From: Trema orientale
Taxonomy: Eukaryota; Streptophyta; Magnoliopsida; Rosales; Cannabaceae
Length of the DNA: 64,000 bases
Assembly: GCA_002914845.1 (NCBI GenBank)
Contig: JXTC01000202.1
Span: forward strand, 86,285-150,284
Direction: 5' to 3'
Shown: positions 50,259-62,878 of the stretch, one piece after another
Numbering within the stretch: position 1 is the first letter of the stretch
Layout: each line of letters opens with the position of its first letter
The notes under the pieces: generated by a model
The model's database searches: none
Told to the model about the DNA's origin: nothing
What the model saw: only the letters and a program-made list of their open reading frames with translations
Program-made: the position numbers and the translations under genes

Positions 50259-52216
50259 CTAACCCATTTATGTACAGAGAAAAGCATAGAGTATTCAAAG
50301 GGAGATTGGTGTAAAATAAGTCCTAACATGTTAGAAAATGAATGAGATTTGAGCATTTTCCTTTTTTCTCGGCTAAGTTTGCTGTTCATCATTCAAGGAA
50401 CTAGAACTAACAATTATGTACATTCTTTTTTTCTGACCCTGGCGTGGCAGAATCAAATTTTTTTCCCTTTTTTTTTTTCACATTTTGGTAAACTTGACTA
50501 TTTGATCCAAATAATGAATGTTGGTTACACTGCTTAACTCAAGAAAGAGTTAAAAGTTTTACGTAACCCTGAACTTACAAAAGTATGCAACATTGCAAAT
50601 ATGGGAGTTGAGGAATACACTGCATTTTATGCACTTAGTAAGAAAGACTAAGGAACTAAAATAATTTTTCCTAACTTTTATTTTTTATTTTTTAAAGGGA
50701 AATTTTCAAAATTGCAAGCTAAGAAAAGCATATTTGATGAATGCAAAGGTCTAGCCAAAGTTTCACTATGGTTTTTTTGGAGTTGGAAATGAACTCGCTC
50801 TGATGATTTTGATATTGGACCTTGGAAAGAGCCCACTCAACAAAAGATTCCGATATGGTTTTTAAAGCCCAAAAAACATAGACCTCACTAAGAAGGAAGC
50901 CTGCCCGCAATAAACGGGCTTGTCTTGGAAAACCGTAGGCCCAAAGAGAATAAAGCATGTGGCCCATATGAGGTCCCCAAGATCACTTGCGGAAATTAAG
51001 GTAAGTTACTGAGTTGATTCCGAATATTTTTATGAGCTCCTATTCGGTCAAAAAGCAATATTATTGCGCTGATTAAACGCAAAGATGAATACTAATATAG
51101 TAGCTTGTCCACGTGTAACTTTCTGATTCCGCACGCTTTCTTTTTCTCTCTCTTCCGCCATTTCCTCCGCATCAAAATACTCTAAAACACCTCACTTTCT
51201 GAATATTGCACCAGTCCTTGTTCTCTAGCTCCGTGCCTAATTTTTAGTAACCAGCAAATCCTACACAATTTTTGTTTTTTGTTTCCTTTTTTCAAAAGCA
51301 AAGGAGGAGTATTAAAAGGTTTAAGAAGTGTTACTCTAATCCATCTCAACCTTCTATTAGTTAAACTCATTTAGTCTTACTTGAGGTTATCGTTATGAAC
51401 TATTGAAATCTAAAAGCAACATTTATCTAAAAGAAGGAAAAAAAAAAAAAGGAATTTGTCTAATTAATTTTTTTTAAAAATTTTATTTTTATCTTGTTTA
51501 CTCAACATAAGAATCCGTTGAATCACAACCTTTTCGTTTGTTTCACATCTTCCTCTTTATTGAATCTAACCTATATATTTTAAACGAAAGCACAAATGCA
51601 CATGACAAAAGCACTATGAGTTTGCCACATTCACACAGAAACATTTATCTTAATATGGTAACCAAAATTAAAGGCATTTAGTGAAAACAAATATGGAAAT
51701 ATCCTATTTGCCCAACTTATTAATATAATTATTCACAATTTTTGTGGAAGAGACCAACTCAATTAATAAGAAAAGCGAAATTAGCTCCCAGTTGCACCAA
51801 AAAGAATGACATGTTTATCCATCCAACTAGCATGTGAATGAGTATAAACTATAGAGTAGTGACCAATATTAATATTCATATATATATATATATATATTAT
51901 TTGGATGACAATATGTTTTAGCTGCACGTTGGATTTAATAATTGATGAAAAATAATCATGATTGGAGTCAGCCAGAGATGAGAGATCGAACTTGACAGAG
52001 GAATTTCTATTATAAAATACATACATATGTATAACAGAGGAACATGCAGATTTCTGAACGGTGAACACAGACAACTCAAAATTCTCTCCCCCCAACCATA
52101 TCGGCTGCTGGCTTTGGAAAAAGTCTAGTTTACCTTCAAATCTCCGACACGTCTTCACTTTAACCCTCACTCGTGCCGGTCTCACCGCCTTCGCACGTGC
52201 CATCACGTACTCTACC
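50259..52216. other. Intergenic DNA between CYP85A and the mutase gene
   Basis: CYP85A 3' flank, then AT-rich DNA with a TA run at 51878-51897. The last 150 bp are GC-richer and belong to the promoter of the next gene. No gene is seen; the long antisense frame over 51781-52425 is a shadow. Confidence 0.65.
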
Positions 52217-52226
52217 ATATATAAAC
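52194..52226 (+). promoter_or_regulatory. G-box and TATA box of the UDP-arabinose mutase gene
   Basis: The palindromic G-box CACGTG (52194-52199) precedes the TATA box ATATATAAAC (52217-52226). The leader that follows is strongly CT-rich (about 52235-52300), typical of highly expressed plant genes. Confidence 0.7.
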
Positions 52227-52302
52227 AACTCCATCTCCTCCTCCTCCAAACACAACACCCTCTTCTCTCTTCTCTCTTTCTCATTCTCTCTTTGCTCCAA
52301 CA

Positions 52303-53910
52303 ATGGCTGCCGCAGCGTCCTCTGATGCAACACCCCTTTTGAAAGATGAGCTCGACATCGTGATTCCCACCATCAGAAACCTCGACTTCCTCGAGATGTG
52401 GCGGCCATTCTTCGAGCCGTACCATCTCATCATCGTCCAGGATGGCGATCCCACCAGGACCATTAAGGTCCCCGAAGGCTTCGACTACGAGCTCTACAAC
52501 CGGAACGACATTAACAGGATTCTCGGTCCGAGGTCGTCCTGTATCTCCTTTAAGGACTCTGCTTGTCGTTGCTTCGGCTACATGGTCTCCAAGAAGAAGT
52601 ACATCTTCACAATTGACGATGATTGCTTTGTAAGTCTCTAGCTTTTAATTTCATGGCTTTAATTGGCATCTGGGTTTGGTTTTTCTAGATCCAAAATCTT
52701 TAGACCATGATGACAATGTGTATCAAAGTCTTCCTAATGATTATGTTGTTATGTCAGTCATTAATTTTGTATGGAATTATGTAACTTTTTCATGGTAATG
52801 ATATGATTATATATATGTATATGCAGGTTGCAAAAGATCCATCTGGGAAAGATATCAACGCACTTCAGCAGCACATCAAGAACCTCCTCTCTCCATCAAC
52901 CCCGTTTTTCTTCAACACCCTTTATGATCCGTACCGCGAAGGCGCAGATTTTGTTCGTGGATACCCTTTTAGTCTCCGAGAGGGTGTCCCAACTGCCGTT
53001 TCGCACGGCCTCTGGCTCAACATCCCCGATTATGATGCCCCTACTCAGCTTGTCAAGCCTCGGGAGAGGAACGCCAGGTATACTTAAAAGACACAGTTCA
53101 TAAACCAACCAAAAGAACGAACCCTCCTATTTTCACTTAATACAATGCTCATACTCATATGCTTTTTTTTGTGGCTTATCAGGTATGTTGATGCGGTTCT
53201 GACCATACCAAAGGGCACCTTGTTCCCCATGTGTGGTATGAACTTGGCCTTCGACCGTGACCTTATTGGGCCTGCAATGTACTTTGGGCTGATGGGTGAT
53301 GGTCAGCCAATTGGTCGCTACGATGATATGTGGGCTGGTTGGTGTGTCAAGGTCAGATCCTGATCTTTGTTTCTTTCTGTTTACGAGTATTTGTCTCTTC
53401 ATTAACATTTCATTTTAGTAAGTATCCCTATTTTAAGGTACATGGCTGATTTGCTACTGTCCTTATTTCACATTGCTAATAACAGCTTGAGGAAAGGATC
53501 CAGACTATGGTTTCCTTTTTACGTTTCGATCTTTATGTCAGTACTGACTGATCCAATATTAATGGCTGTTTCAGGTGATATGTGACCATTTGGGATTGGG
53601 AGTGAAGACAGGTCTGCCATACATCTGGCACAGTAAAGCGAGTAACCCATTTGTGAACCTGAAGAAGGAATACAAAGGCATCTTCTGGCAGGAAGAGATC
53701 ATCCCATTCTTTCAATCTGCTGTTCTTACAAAAGAATCTGACACTGTCCAAAAGTGCTATATTGAACTGTCTAAACAGGTCAAGGAGAAGCTTGGTAAGG
53801 TGGATCCTTACTTTGACAAGCTGGCAGATGCCATGATCACATGGATTGAGGCTTGGGATGAGCTTAACCCAGCTGGTGGTTCAGCTAAATTGGCCAATGG
53901 CAAGGCATAA
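52303..53910 (+). CDS. RGP: UDP-arabinopyranose mutase / reversibly glycosylated polypeptide
   Basis: Four exons: 52303-52629, 52827-53077, 53183-53351, 53575-53910; phases agree and the product is 360 aa, the family's normal size. Class 1 RGP/UAM proteins interconvert UDP-arabinopyranose and UDP-arabinofuranose at the cytosolic face of the Golgi for wall polysaccharides, and become glycosylated on one Arg. Visible: the start of the fold [25 protein letters not shown], the DDD metal/nucleotide motif in FTIDDDCF (105-107), GYPFSLREG with Arg160 at the position of the glycosylated Arg, the [11 protein letters not shown] block, and YDDMWAGWC. There is no signal peptide, as expected. The first exon is GC-richer than the introns. 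The start is the first ATG after the CT-rich leader. Confidence 0.96.
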
Positions 53911-54487
53911 TTTGACAATTTTTTATTAAACTGCACATCCCACCCTTATTTCAATTTTAGTTTATTTGAATTATTAGTTACAGTCACTGTATCCTTTTTC
54001 TATAACGTCTGGTACCCATGCGGTCTACTTTTGAATTTGCAGTTTGGTGGGGGATGTAATTTTATTTATTAGCTTTCATCCTACTATGAGCTCACAGCAA
54101 TAAAAAAAGAAAAAAAAAAAAAAAAACAGAAATAGTTGATATGATATTGTTCTGGATACTAATTGATGAATTTGCTTTGTTTGATGAAGATATAAAGTAA
54201 CAAAAGTAGTCCTATGAGAGGCAAAAGCTTTTGCCTTTTGTGGGGTTTGGATCTTTTGTATCGTTCTTTTTGTCTGCTGATAATCATTAGGAGTTATTCT
54301 TTTTGAGTTGGTGTTCAAAATTTGAACTGAAAGGTCCAGTTGAAAACTTCACTTAGGCCTCCTCTGACTGTAAATGTCTCCATTTAAGGATGAAAAGAAA
54401 CCAAAGAACAGTAGGAGAGCAAGACCGAATCTACAGATTTACCAAATTAATTAATTAGCTTGCAATCGAAAAGATAAAATTAAAAAA
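53911..54487. other. 3' flank of the mutase gene
   Basis: Holds the mutase 3' UTR and an A-rich tract at 54101-54127. A T6 pol III terminator (on the minus strand) lies at 54482-54487, ending the tRNA gene that follows. No other gene. Confidence 0.7.
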
Positions 54488-54559
54488 CGCCGTTGCCGGG
54501 GATCGAACCCGGGTCACCCGCGTGACAGGCGGGTATACTCACCACTATACTACAACGAC
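54488..54559 (-). tRNA. trnD-GUC: tRNA-Asp (anticodon GTC)
   Basis: A 72-nt cloverleaf on the minus strand: acceptor stem GTCGTTG pairs with CAACGGC, the D arm has the TAGTGGTGAGTA box A, the anticodon loop CTGTCAC has GTC at 54524-54526, and the T arm has GGTTCGATCC box B. No intron and no encoded CCA. A run of six T on the minus strand directly follows. It looks like a working nuclear gene. Confidence 0.97.
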
Positions 54560-54612
54560 CCTGTTGATACAACACAATTCCATGAACAATTATATTTCCT
54601 TATTTTTCTGGG

Positions 54613-54696
<84 letters not shown>

Positions 54697-54739
54697 CGTA
54701 AATAAAGGGCTGAAACGACTGAAATAGAATAAGCAAAAT
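54560..54739. other. tRNA 5' flank with long A tract
   Basis: Contains an uninterrupted 77-nt A run (54618-54694), followed by CCCGTAAATAAAGGG. No coding content. Confidence 0.8.
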
Positions 54740-55271
54740 TGTTTACTAAAGCTAAGTCAACCAAAAAAAAAAAAAAGAAAAAGAAACAATCCCATTCAAG
54801 CTTAAAGTATATTATCAAAGCATAAAGTGGACATTACCTCCAATAGTCGGCTGATGCTCTTGACTGGCCATTATCCTTCTTTCCGGCGCCTACAAACTAC
54901 GAAAACAGGTAAAGAATCAAGAGGGTAATGGTGTTCAATACCCTTTGAATGCTCATGAGTTTTCTGTCGAAAACCTACACCAAAATGAACTCCCCCTACT
55001 CTCTTACAAACTGGTCAACAACCAGTTTTCTTAAGGAATATGCTAGTGGGCTTTGTCACATGTGTGACAGTTCACACTCTTAACCCAATGGGCTGGCCAA
55101 GGTGTCCAAAGAGTTTGAAACTATGCACCTCAAGCATTATTAAGGTATGTGGTCCATCCCATTATGACACATTAATTTTATTTGCGTAACACTATTTAAA
55201 TGGTAGTCTATGACATGTTATTGAGTGAGTTGCTAATAAATTATGTTGGTCCACATATAAAAATTCCAACA
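54740..55271 (-). repeat. Left LTR (3' LTR) of the copia element
   Basis: From about 54787 it parallels the right LTR (AATCCCATTCAAGCTTA, CCGGCGCCTACAA, GGGTAATGGTGTTCAATAC, AATGGGCTGGCCAA), and ends AAAATTCCAACA. The first about 47 bp differ and include an A-rich stretch. Confidence 0.85.
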
Positions 55272-58200
55272 TTCTCCCAGTTGGACAATATAATCATGCA
55301 AACAGATACTCACTCAACCACAAGACATCTCAAATAAGAATCTCATACAATTACATATGCACAAAACTAATCATATACAATACCACGTCGACAGAATATA
55401 AGCATTGCACACAATTAGGTACTAGAGATTATTAAGGTATGGTGACAACCATAACATATAATGAGACTAAAAGAAGATGCCTCAATTCCAAAAGGAAAAA
55501 TATCACCCATCAGAGATAAGCATGTGTGTGCATACAGCATAATAAAATAGTAACAAGGATCCAATGATATGCATGTATTTTATCCAAAAACATAAGCAAT
55601 CCACATCAATCAATATGTTCATTATAACTAGATGACGATAAACTCCCACTAGTTCAATACAACTTAGGCTCCTAATAATCCCACATGGGATGCGTACTCT
55701 CAAAACCCACATAAGGTCAGACTTTCACTAGTGAGTTTGCCAACATGTTATCTGTAAGCGTGTTCTCAATAGAAATGAGGATTCTATAACTTTCTGCCTA
55801 ATAAATAGGAACTATATATCAATATGATTGGATCTAGTAGTGCTCTTCAAACTCTAATATAAAGATATAACTGTAGAATCATAATCATAAATGTTTCAGC
55901 AATCTCAAAATAGAGTTAACAACTCTAAATACTGAAATAAAATTTCACAGTAATACTGCATAACAAGTGGCCTCATAATATGCCATAAAATTCTACCTCA
56001 ATGGGCGAGGTAGTTGTGAGTGTCCAACTGACACTAAATCACAAAATAATCCCTCTTATTATCATAACAATATACATAGAGATGGATTTTTAATCATCCA
56101 TTCAGCTTACAATCTCGGCGTTATAAGATCCAACTATGTCTGGAGTGTTGGTTAGCCAATAAATCAATCATAAGATAAGATTATGGGTACTCAAAGAATT
56201 ACTCAAGTACTTAACTGACATGCCTATAACAAAATAACAAGATCATGGCATATGTGTACTTGAGTAGAAATAAGGCTCCTACCAACAGACGCATAAGAAC
56301 GAATCTCATACGATCTCTCTCAATATCATCTAATAGACTTTTGCCTTTTATATTCTGTCACATTCCAGAGCTAGTGATTTTTAAAAAGAATGATATCCCA
56401 AACAGGATCTCTTTAAGAAATTTGATCAATGTCAATTCTCTGAGATAATCTAAGATGTCATTAGTGTAATCATGAAGAACATGTATACCTAGAATATACG
56501 AGGCTTCTCTAAGATTCTTCATATCTACACGGCTAATTAGTAATTATTTACTTCAGATTTCAGGTCAGAATCATTAAATGCGAGCATAGTATCATTAACA
56601 TATAAAACTATAAAAATGTAATTACTCCCACTGACCCTATTATATGTACATTGATTAACATCATTTTCCATAAAACTAATAGTGACTTACCTCAAAACCA
56701 ATCTATATAGCCACGTAAACACTCAATATTCAATCAAAATTGCAGTTCTCATATCCACTTGATGAAGTTCCAAGTCAAACAAGCACTAACTGCCATAAAA
56801 TCAATAAGGTATCTTTAGAAATAACTGAGAAGATTTTCTAAAACCGTTAGCCTGAAGCCTTGCTTATACTTTCCACTTTAAAATATCATAATTGTGCTTG
56901 GTCTACAATATTTATACCGATCTAATAGATTCACAACCATTGTCTAATTCAACCAAGCCTCACACTCAACAAGATAAGGAATTCATCGCAACAATTAAGG
57001 TATCACACAAACAAGGATTAAGAAATGTTAAAAGCTCATTAGTAGATAATTACTTCAGAGGTATAATCAATGTCAAACTCGTATTTTTGCTAATAAACCA
57101 TAGAATCTCCAAACAAAAACTTCAAATATTGTAGGTATATCAAAACACTATAATCACCTAAAAAATTATACACATATATTCATCCAGATATGGAGTCATT
57201 TTGTACTATCAGATCAAAAGATATAACACTAGTGACTAAGTATTTCTGGTTAATCATAGGGCAACAATCACAGCAGAAAAAAAAATGGAGAAAATATTCC
57301 TCATCAAATAAAATCTCCCATAGTCCCTGACTTGTTTTAGAAACATCAACAAAATTGACAGCTTTATGTGAATCAATCATTATGGTGGTACGAGATGGAT
57401 AATCAAATCCATAATCCTTTAATAACATATAAATCATCATAAATCAATCCTCAAAAAATATCACACAATATCAAAAAAAATATAATTTATACCCTTTTGC
57501 AACACCGTAAACCTAGAAAATATCTATAATACCCATCAATATCACATTCCTGGAAAAAGATTACAGAAGGTTTAGGACCATGTTCCATCTCATTATATCT
57601 CAAATAACCACCATTATCAGAATTGATCACTTTCATCCATTTTTCATGAGTTAGACCTTTAGAGTAACAAGCTCAATGTGACCATAACAGGAGTAATCAT
57701 CTATAAAGATCCAATCTTCTATAACTTCTTATAACCAGAGGAATCAATGGTCCACAAAACTCAGTATAGATAATTCCAATAAAACTACACATCTATCAAT
57801 CTTACTCTTATAACCATGGTAATTTACTAATCATTGAAGTAACAAGCATGTGCACAACATATTTGGATGACAAACTTGTAATACATCAAACAACTCTACC
57901 ACTAATCTTTCCATTTAAAATTCAAGAATTGTAACCTAATTCTTATACCGCAATATGGAAGATGTGTCTCTCAGACATGTAGAACTATTAATGATGTATT
58001 AAATTTTCAATTCCGAAAGAAAAATATATACCAATCACCCAAAATAAAATCAAGCTCCTCTAGGTCAAAGGAAAAAGTAGACAAGTTCATGAAAAACCTA
58101 AAAAGAATATCTTATACCTAGTCATAATCTGATTATCTCCAAAATGTCAACTCTAAGATAATATTGTCTACCAAGTACACATGTTATTCCAAAACTAGTG

Positions 58201-60657
58201 TTATTCTAAAATTAGTTGGAAACTTTATCCCTATTAATGATATCCTTTATATCATCCTCGTCCCTAAATAGCATTGTTGTCAACTCATCTATAATCGATT
58301 GCTACTCATAATGATCAAGTCTTATCTCTAATCAATTGCTTCTTCTGATCATCGTGACTTGATGTAATCAAAAACAACTAGAGATGGAAGAGTTCTCATA
58401 ATAATCTATACTGATGCCCATGAGCTTTAATAACCAAAAGTCACATTACCAATGTGATATGTAATTCCATTAACACCATCATAAAATATGGAATTTATAG
58501 TCCTCACAATCTATACTCATTATTCTAGGGAAAACATTCGAATTTCTTGCTAATGACATCAAGAAATTCTTTAGCGTTCTTAACCTCAATAATGCTGTCA
58601 TAAATCAATTATCCAATAAATACCTCATCAACCTCAAGGAACACCTCTTTAAATACTCCTACTCATTGTGGAGTTTTATGGCATCAACCAACTACAAATA
58701 ATAGATTCAGGAGTCGGACAAACTTACAAGGCCTAGTCCATTAAATTTACTACCCTTGGTGCAAGATCTATATCATCAAATATAATAATCCTATTCAGCG
58801 TCTAAATGGCAAAGTTACAAAGACTGCTTAAAATTAGAGAAAATAACCAAGAGCAATATCACTAATATGCATGTAAAACCAAGATCATGCTAATTGCTCT
58901 TTCTCCCAATTTTCCCAATGATCTAATCAATAACGCGATCATTGTGTGCTAGAGTCCCTTAAGCAAACAAGGACTCATTCACAGGTAAGGACAATGCACT
59001 AAACACCACAATTAAATGCATCAATCCACTATCGACAGGATAGAAAAGATTGTGCAGTTCATGGCATTGACTGTATTTGCTTCACCAATCTAAGCATTCT
59101 ACCAAACAATAAAATTATCGACGGGATAATTTAATTGTCCGTATGGACCTTAGTATTAATTGTGATCAATCAAAGGAGAATAAATAACAATAATCATAAT
59201 TTTTTCATCAATAATCTGACATGCTCAATTCATGATGGGCAAGTACAAAAGTATTCAGAATTGGTCAAATTCTCACAAAATTCAAACAAGGCCAATTATG
59301 CATTAATATTATAAAATAATAATAATCACAAAAATGTATACAAAAAAGAGCAATAAATCATAAATTATCCATATAATATGCCAAAATTTATATGTCAATA
59401 ATACTTAAATTTTCTAAGAATAAAAGGTGACATATAATAATAAGATATGGCATAAAAATGTGCTCAAAAATTGGCCAAAAAGTGAGAATATAATAATTAA
59501 TGCAACTATAATTGACAATTTAACATGCTTAGACTCACGATAGGTGAGCACATGAGCATTCACGATTGTCGCAATCTCACAATTAATTATGCCACATAAT
59601 AGAAAATATTTCAAAATGAAATTTAAAGTATAAAATTATCCCCAAAAAAATGTGTATACTCACAGGTGACATAAAATTATAAAAATATGCGTATAACTAT
59701 GAATAATATTAAATTACCAATATTTGCATATAGCTAATATGGCACAAAATACCAAAATATGCATACAATTATGCCCAAAAATTAAATTATTTTAATTATG
59801 AGATATATTATTTTAAAAACATATTTAAAATATGTGTGATAATATAATAAAACATTTCATAGCAGCCAAAACAAAAAAATAACCACACAAAATAGAACAA
59901 AATATCGAAAACTGCAGACAAAATGGTCCCCACACGCGCCTCCACATGCCAAGGAAAGAGAGAATTTTTAAAAAAAAAATAATTAAAAAAATTGAAAATC
60001 CGTGCTCCTAAAATGACATATCGTTTTGGCTCCTTAAGCTTAGAAAATGACGTGCCGTTTTAAAGAAAATGACTTACATCTGTGCCCACAAACAACACGT
60101 CTTTTTCCTAAGAGGAAAAACGGCATGTCGTTTTATACTGAAAATGATGGCCCTTCTTTGTACAAAACGACGTGTCATTTTTCGCTTGACAGAGGAGAAA
60201 AACGACATGTCGTACACATCGTCCTTGACCTCTAGCTGGGCGCGATTCGACCTGATCAAACCCATTCAACCTGACCCGCTGGAATCTCGGCCTCCGGTGC
60301 TCTATTTTGGACAATGTTAGTAGGGTTTTATTCTATATTTCATTTCCATTGGTTTTACAACATTTATTTGGCAAAATAAGGCCCAAACAAGTGCAAAAAA
60401 AACAACGAAAAATCGGTCATTTTCAAAATTTCAAAACTTCAAAAAACTCAATAAATCTTGCCAAAGCAAATATAAACTCCATAAATATGATGCCCACATC
60501 ATATATTTGCCCTCAATAATTAAAATGATGATCGTTTGTACCAAAAAAAAATTTTTTCAGAAAAATGTGTATATATTCACGAAAAAAACCTGGAAAAAAA
60601 ATTAAAAATAAACAAGAGAATAGCTTTAAATTAAATGGGTTAACTCTTGATATAAAT
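55272..60657 (-). pseudogene. copia internal region, gag-pol remnants
   Basis: From right to left on the minus strand this should be leader, gag, protease, integrase, RT and RNase H. I can support the integrase phrase near 57604-57627 and RT phrases near 56469-56622. Their order and spacing fit copia. The gag half (about 58000-59900) is extremely AT-rich with no readable domain. The leader (59900-60630) is GC-richer and has palindromic motifs. Confidence 0.65.
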
Positions 60658-61178
60658 TGTTAAACTTATATCCATCATTCATTGACATTATACTAACAAT
60701 AATCCCATTCAAGCTTAATGCATATTATCAAAGCATAAAGTTGACATTACCTCTCAAAGTCGGCTGATACTCTTGATCGACCATTGTCCTTTTCTCCGGC
60801 GCCTACAAGCTGCGAAAACAAGTGAAGAATTAAGAGGGTAATGGTGTTCAATACCTTTTGGAAGGTCTTGAGCTTTCTGCCGAAAACCCATGCCAAAATG
60901 AAACCCCCTACTCTCTTATAAACTGGTCAACGACCTGCTTTTTTAAGGAATGGGCTAGTGAACTTTGTCATATGTATGGTAGTTCATATCTTTGGCCCAA
61001 TGGGCTGGCCAAAATATCTAAGGAAACCATGGGCTTCAAGTATATTAAAGGTATAGAGTCCATCCTATTATGGTCCATTTATTATATCACGGATAATACT
61101 ATTTAAATGGTTATCATGACATGTTATTGAGTAAGTTTGCCATTAAATTTTGTTAGTCCACACATAAAAATTCCAACA
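60658..61178 (-). repeat. Right LTR (5' LTR) of the copia element
   Basis: TGTTAAACTT to TTCCAACA on the plus strand. It parallels the left LTR with many substitutions and borders the decayed primer site. Confidence 0.85.
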
Positions 61179-62878
61179 GGACTATTAAACGACATATGTC
61201 TACCATAGTGTCGTGTCAATTTATAATAGTATCTTTCATAAACAAGACAAGTCGTCTTATATGTGAAGATTTCTCTCGTTCAATGACGTATGAACTGATA
61301 GACATTACTCGAGAGTTTGTTATTACGGAGAAAAGACACACGCCATTGACAGGTTGAAAACAACCGACAGTTATACATCTAAAATCTCTGTTGTCGTTCG
61401 TGTAAAAAACACATCTCGTCTTACCCAAGTCTGCTTTATTTTTACGCATTTAATGAAAGTTTGCTGTACTTTTCTTTTCCCCCAAAATACTAGTTGTGTC
61501 ATTAACTAATTGAAACGACACGTGGTCTTATGTAAACTTCTGATGCTTACTGTCGTTTCCATTAAATCGACACATAGATAAACCTTAGAAGGTTTGATGC
61601 TGTAATTAGTAAAATTTTTCGCTTTACAAAATTGTTGATTCATTATAGGTCTCAAAAAGTACAAGCTTTGTCGTTAAGTTTAATACAAACAGGATAAAAA
61701 TTCAAGAGGTATTAACGATTCTACTAAATTTACGTTAATACAGAGCCAAAAGCAAAAAGGACAGAAAAGGAAATACAAATAAGTTAAAAGAAAATAAGCA
61801 AATGATGAAATCGACTTGATTCACATTTATACTACGATACTGAAAAATAAAAAGACCATCCTCTAAAAAAATAAAAGCAAAAATAAAAATAAAAGACCTA
61901 GAAATAAAGGTAATTTCAAAATGGAAAAAAAATGGTTATTATAGAAATAAAAAAATAAAAACTTGGGTTCTTTTATTTTAGCAAAAATAAATAAATATAT
62001 TAAATTTTTCATTATATCAAATAAAATCTTAAATTTTTATTTTATTTTTTTAATTTTAGCAATAAAAACATTTGAGTTTCTAATGATATCAATTAAAACC
62101 TTTAAGATTTTAAAATTCAATCAAATTAAACCCAAAACAGATATTTAATCAGCGAATACATAACGTAATTAAGAAACGACTTTAAATCTTAAATGTTCTA
62201 TACTCATGAAATATTTTTTAAAATTTATTTTAACTAAAAAAGTTAACATTTTCAATATAGAATGAAATAATTTTCAATCAACTAAGGTCATCGCATATTC
62301 GCACACGACAATGTATATTAAAGAAAAATAAGTCATTTGACTAATATTGTGAGATAATTTAATTCATTGTATAATCCAAAAACTTTATTTGATATAACTA
62401 AAAATCTAAAGTTTTTTTTTTAATTTTGCTAAAAAATTAAAGAAAGACAAGGCCTTTTTTTCTTTTATATAATCGAAAACTCATGGTTTTTTTTTTTTTT
62501 TTGGCTAAAATTAAAAAACTAACAGTCTTTTTCGATAATAACCCAAAAAAAAAAAAATTATAAAAAACAAGAGAGCGAGAGAGATGCACTTATTTTCTCT
62601 TCACTATTTAAGTCGAACAATTTTAATATCTCGAAAACGAAATAATGTTTAACGTTACACTTTCCATAACCAAAATTTTTGTAGAAATCTCTTCCACGCA
62701 GCTCCAATCATCCACAGCAATTTTTGCACCGAAATTGAACTGCAGAGCGGCAACTAAGAGATTCAAGAAAACTCACTCCATCTCTGTATGAAAGAAAGTG
62801 AAAACATGTCATTTCTTTCTTATGGAGCCGCAAGCCAGCTTCGTCAGCTCTGACACACTCCTAAAATATTTCGTTCCA
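61179..62878. other. Unassigned DNA between the copia element and TRM1
   Basis: 61179-61600 is peppered with ACGACA / TGTCGT words and may be the edge of another repeat. 61680-62650 is AT-rich with T and A runs. The final about 200 bp should hold the TRM1 3' UTR. No gene is seen. Confidence 0.5.

Larger units (their letters stand above)
54740..61178 (-). mobile_element. Decayed Ty1/copia LTR retrotransposon, minus orientation
   Basis: Two similar LTRs of about 530 and 521 bp (54740-55271, 60658-61178) lie in direct orientation, with minus-strand starts TGTTGGAATTTTTA. Next to the right LTR on the minus strand is a decayed tRNA-Met primer site (ATTTATATCAAGAG, compare ATTGGTATCAGAG). Next to the left LTR is a purine tract CCAACTGGGAGAA. 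Minus-strand protein traces in copia order: an integrase-like NSDNGG (57604-57627), the RT box FIVLYVND (about 56585-56622) and MKNLREASYILGIHVLHD (56522 down to about 56469). Stops are so frequent that no domain is intact. No target duplication was found, so the outer boundaries are approximate. Confidence 0.8.

Noticed and set aside
51781-52425. 214-codon minus-strand open frame
   Set aside because: It covers the promoter and first exon of the mutase gene in antisense, shows no domain and is a shadow of the GC-rich exon.
54600-54818. Minus-strand frame encoding a long poly-Phe stretch
   Set aside because: Produced entirely by the 77-nt A tract.
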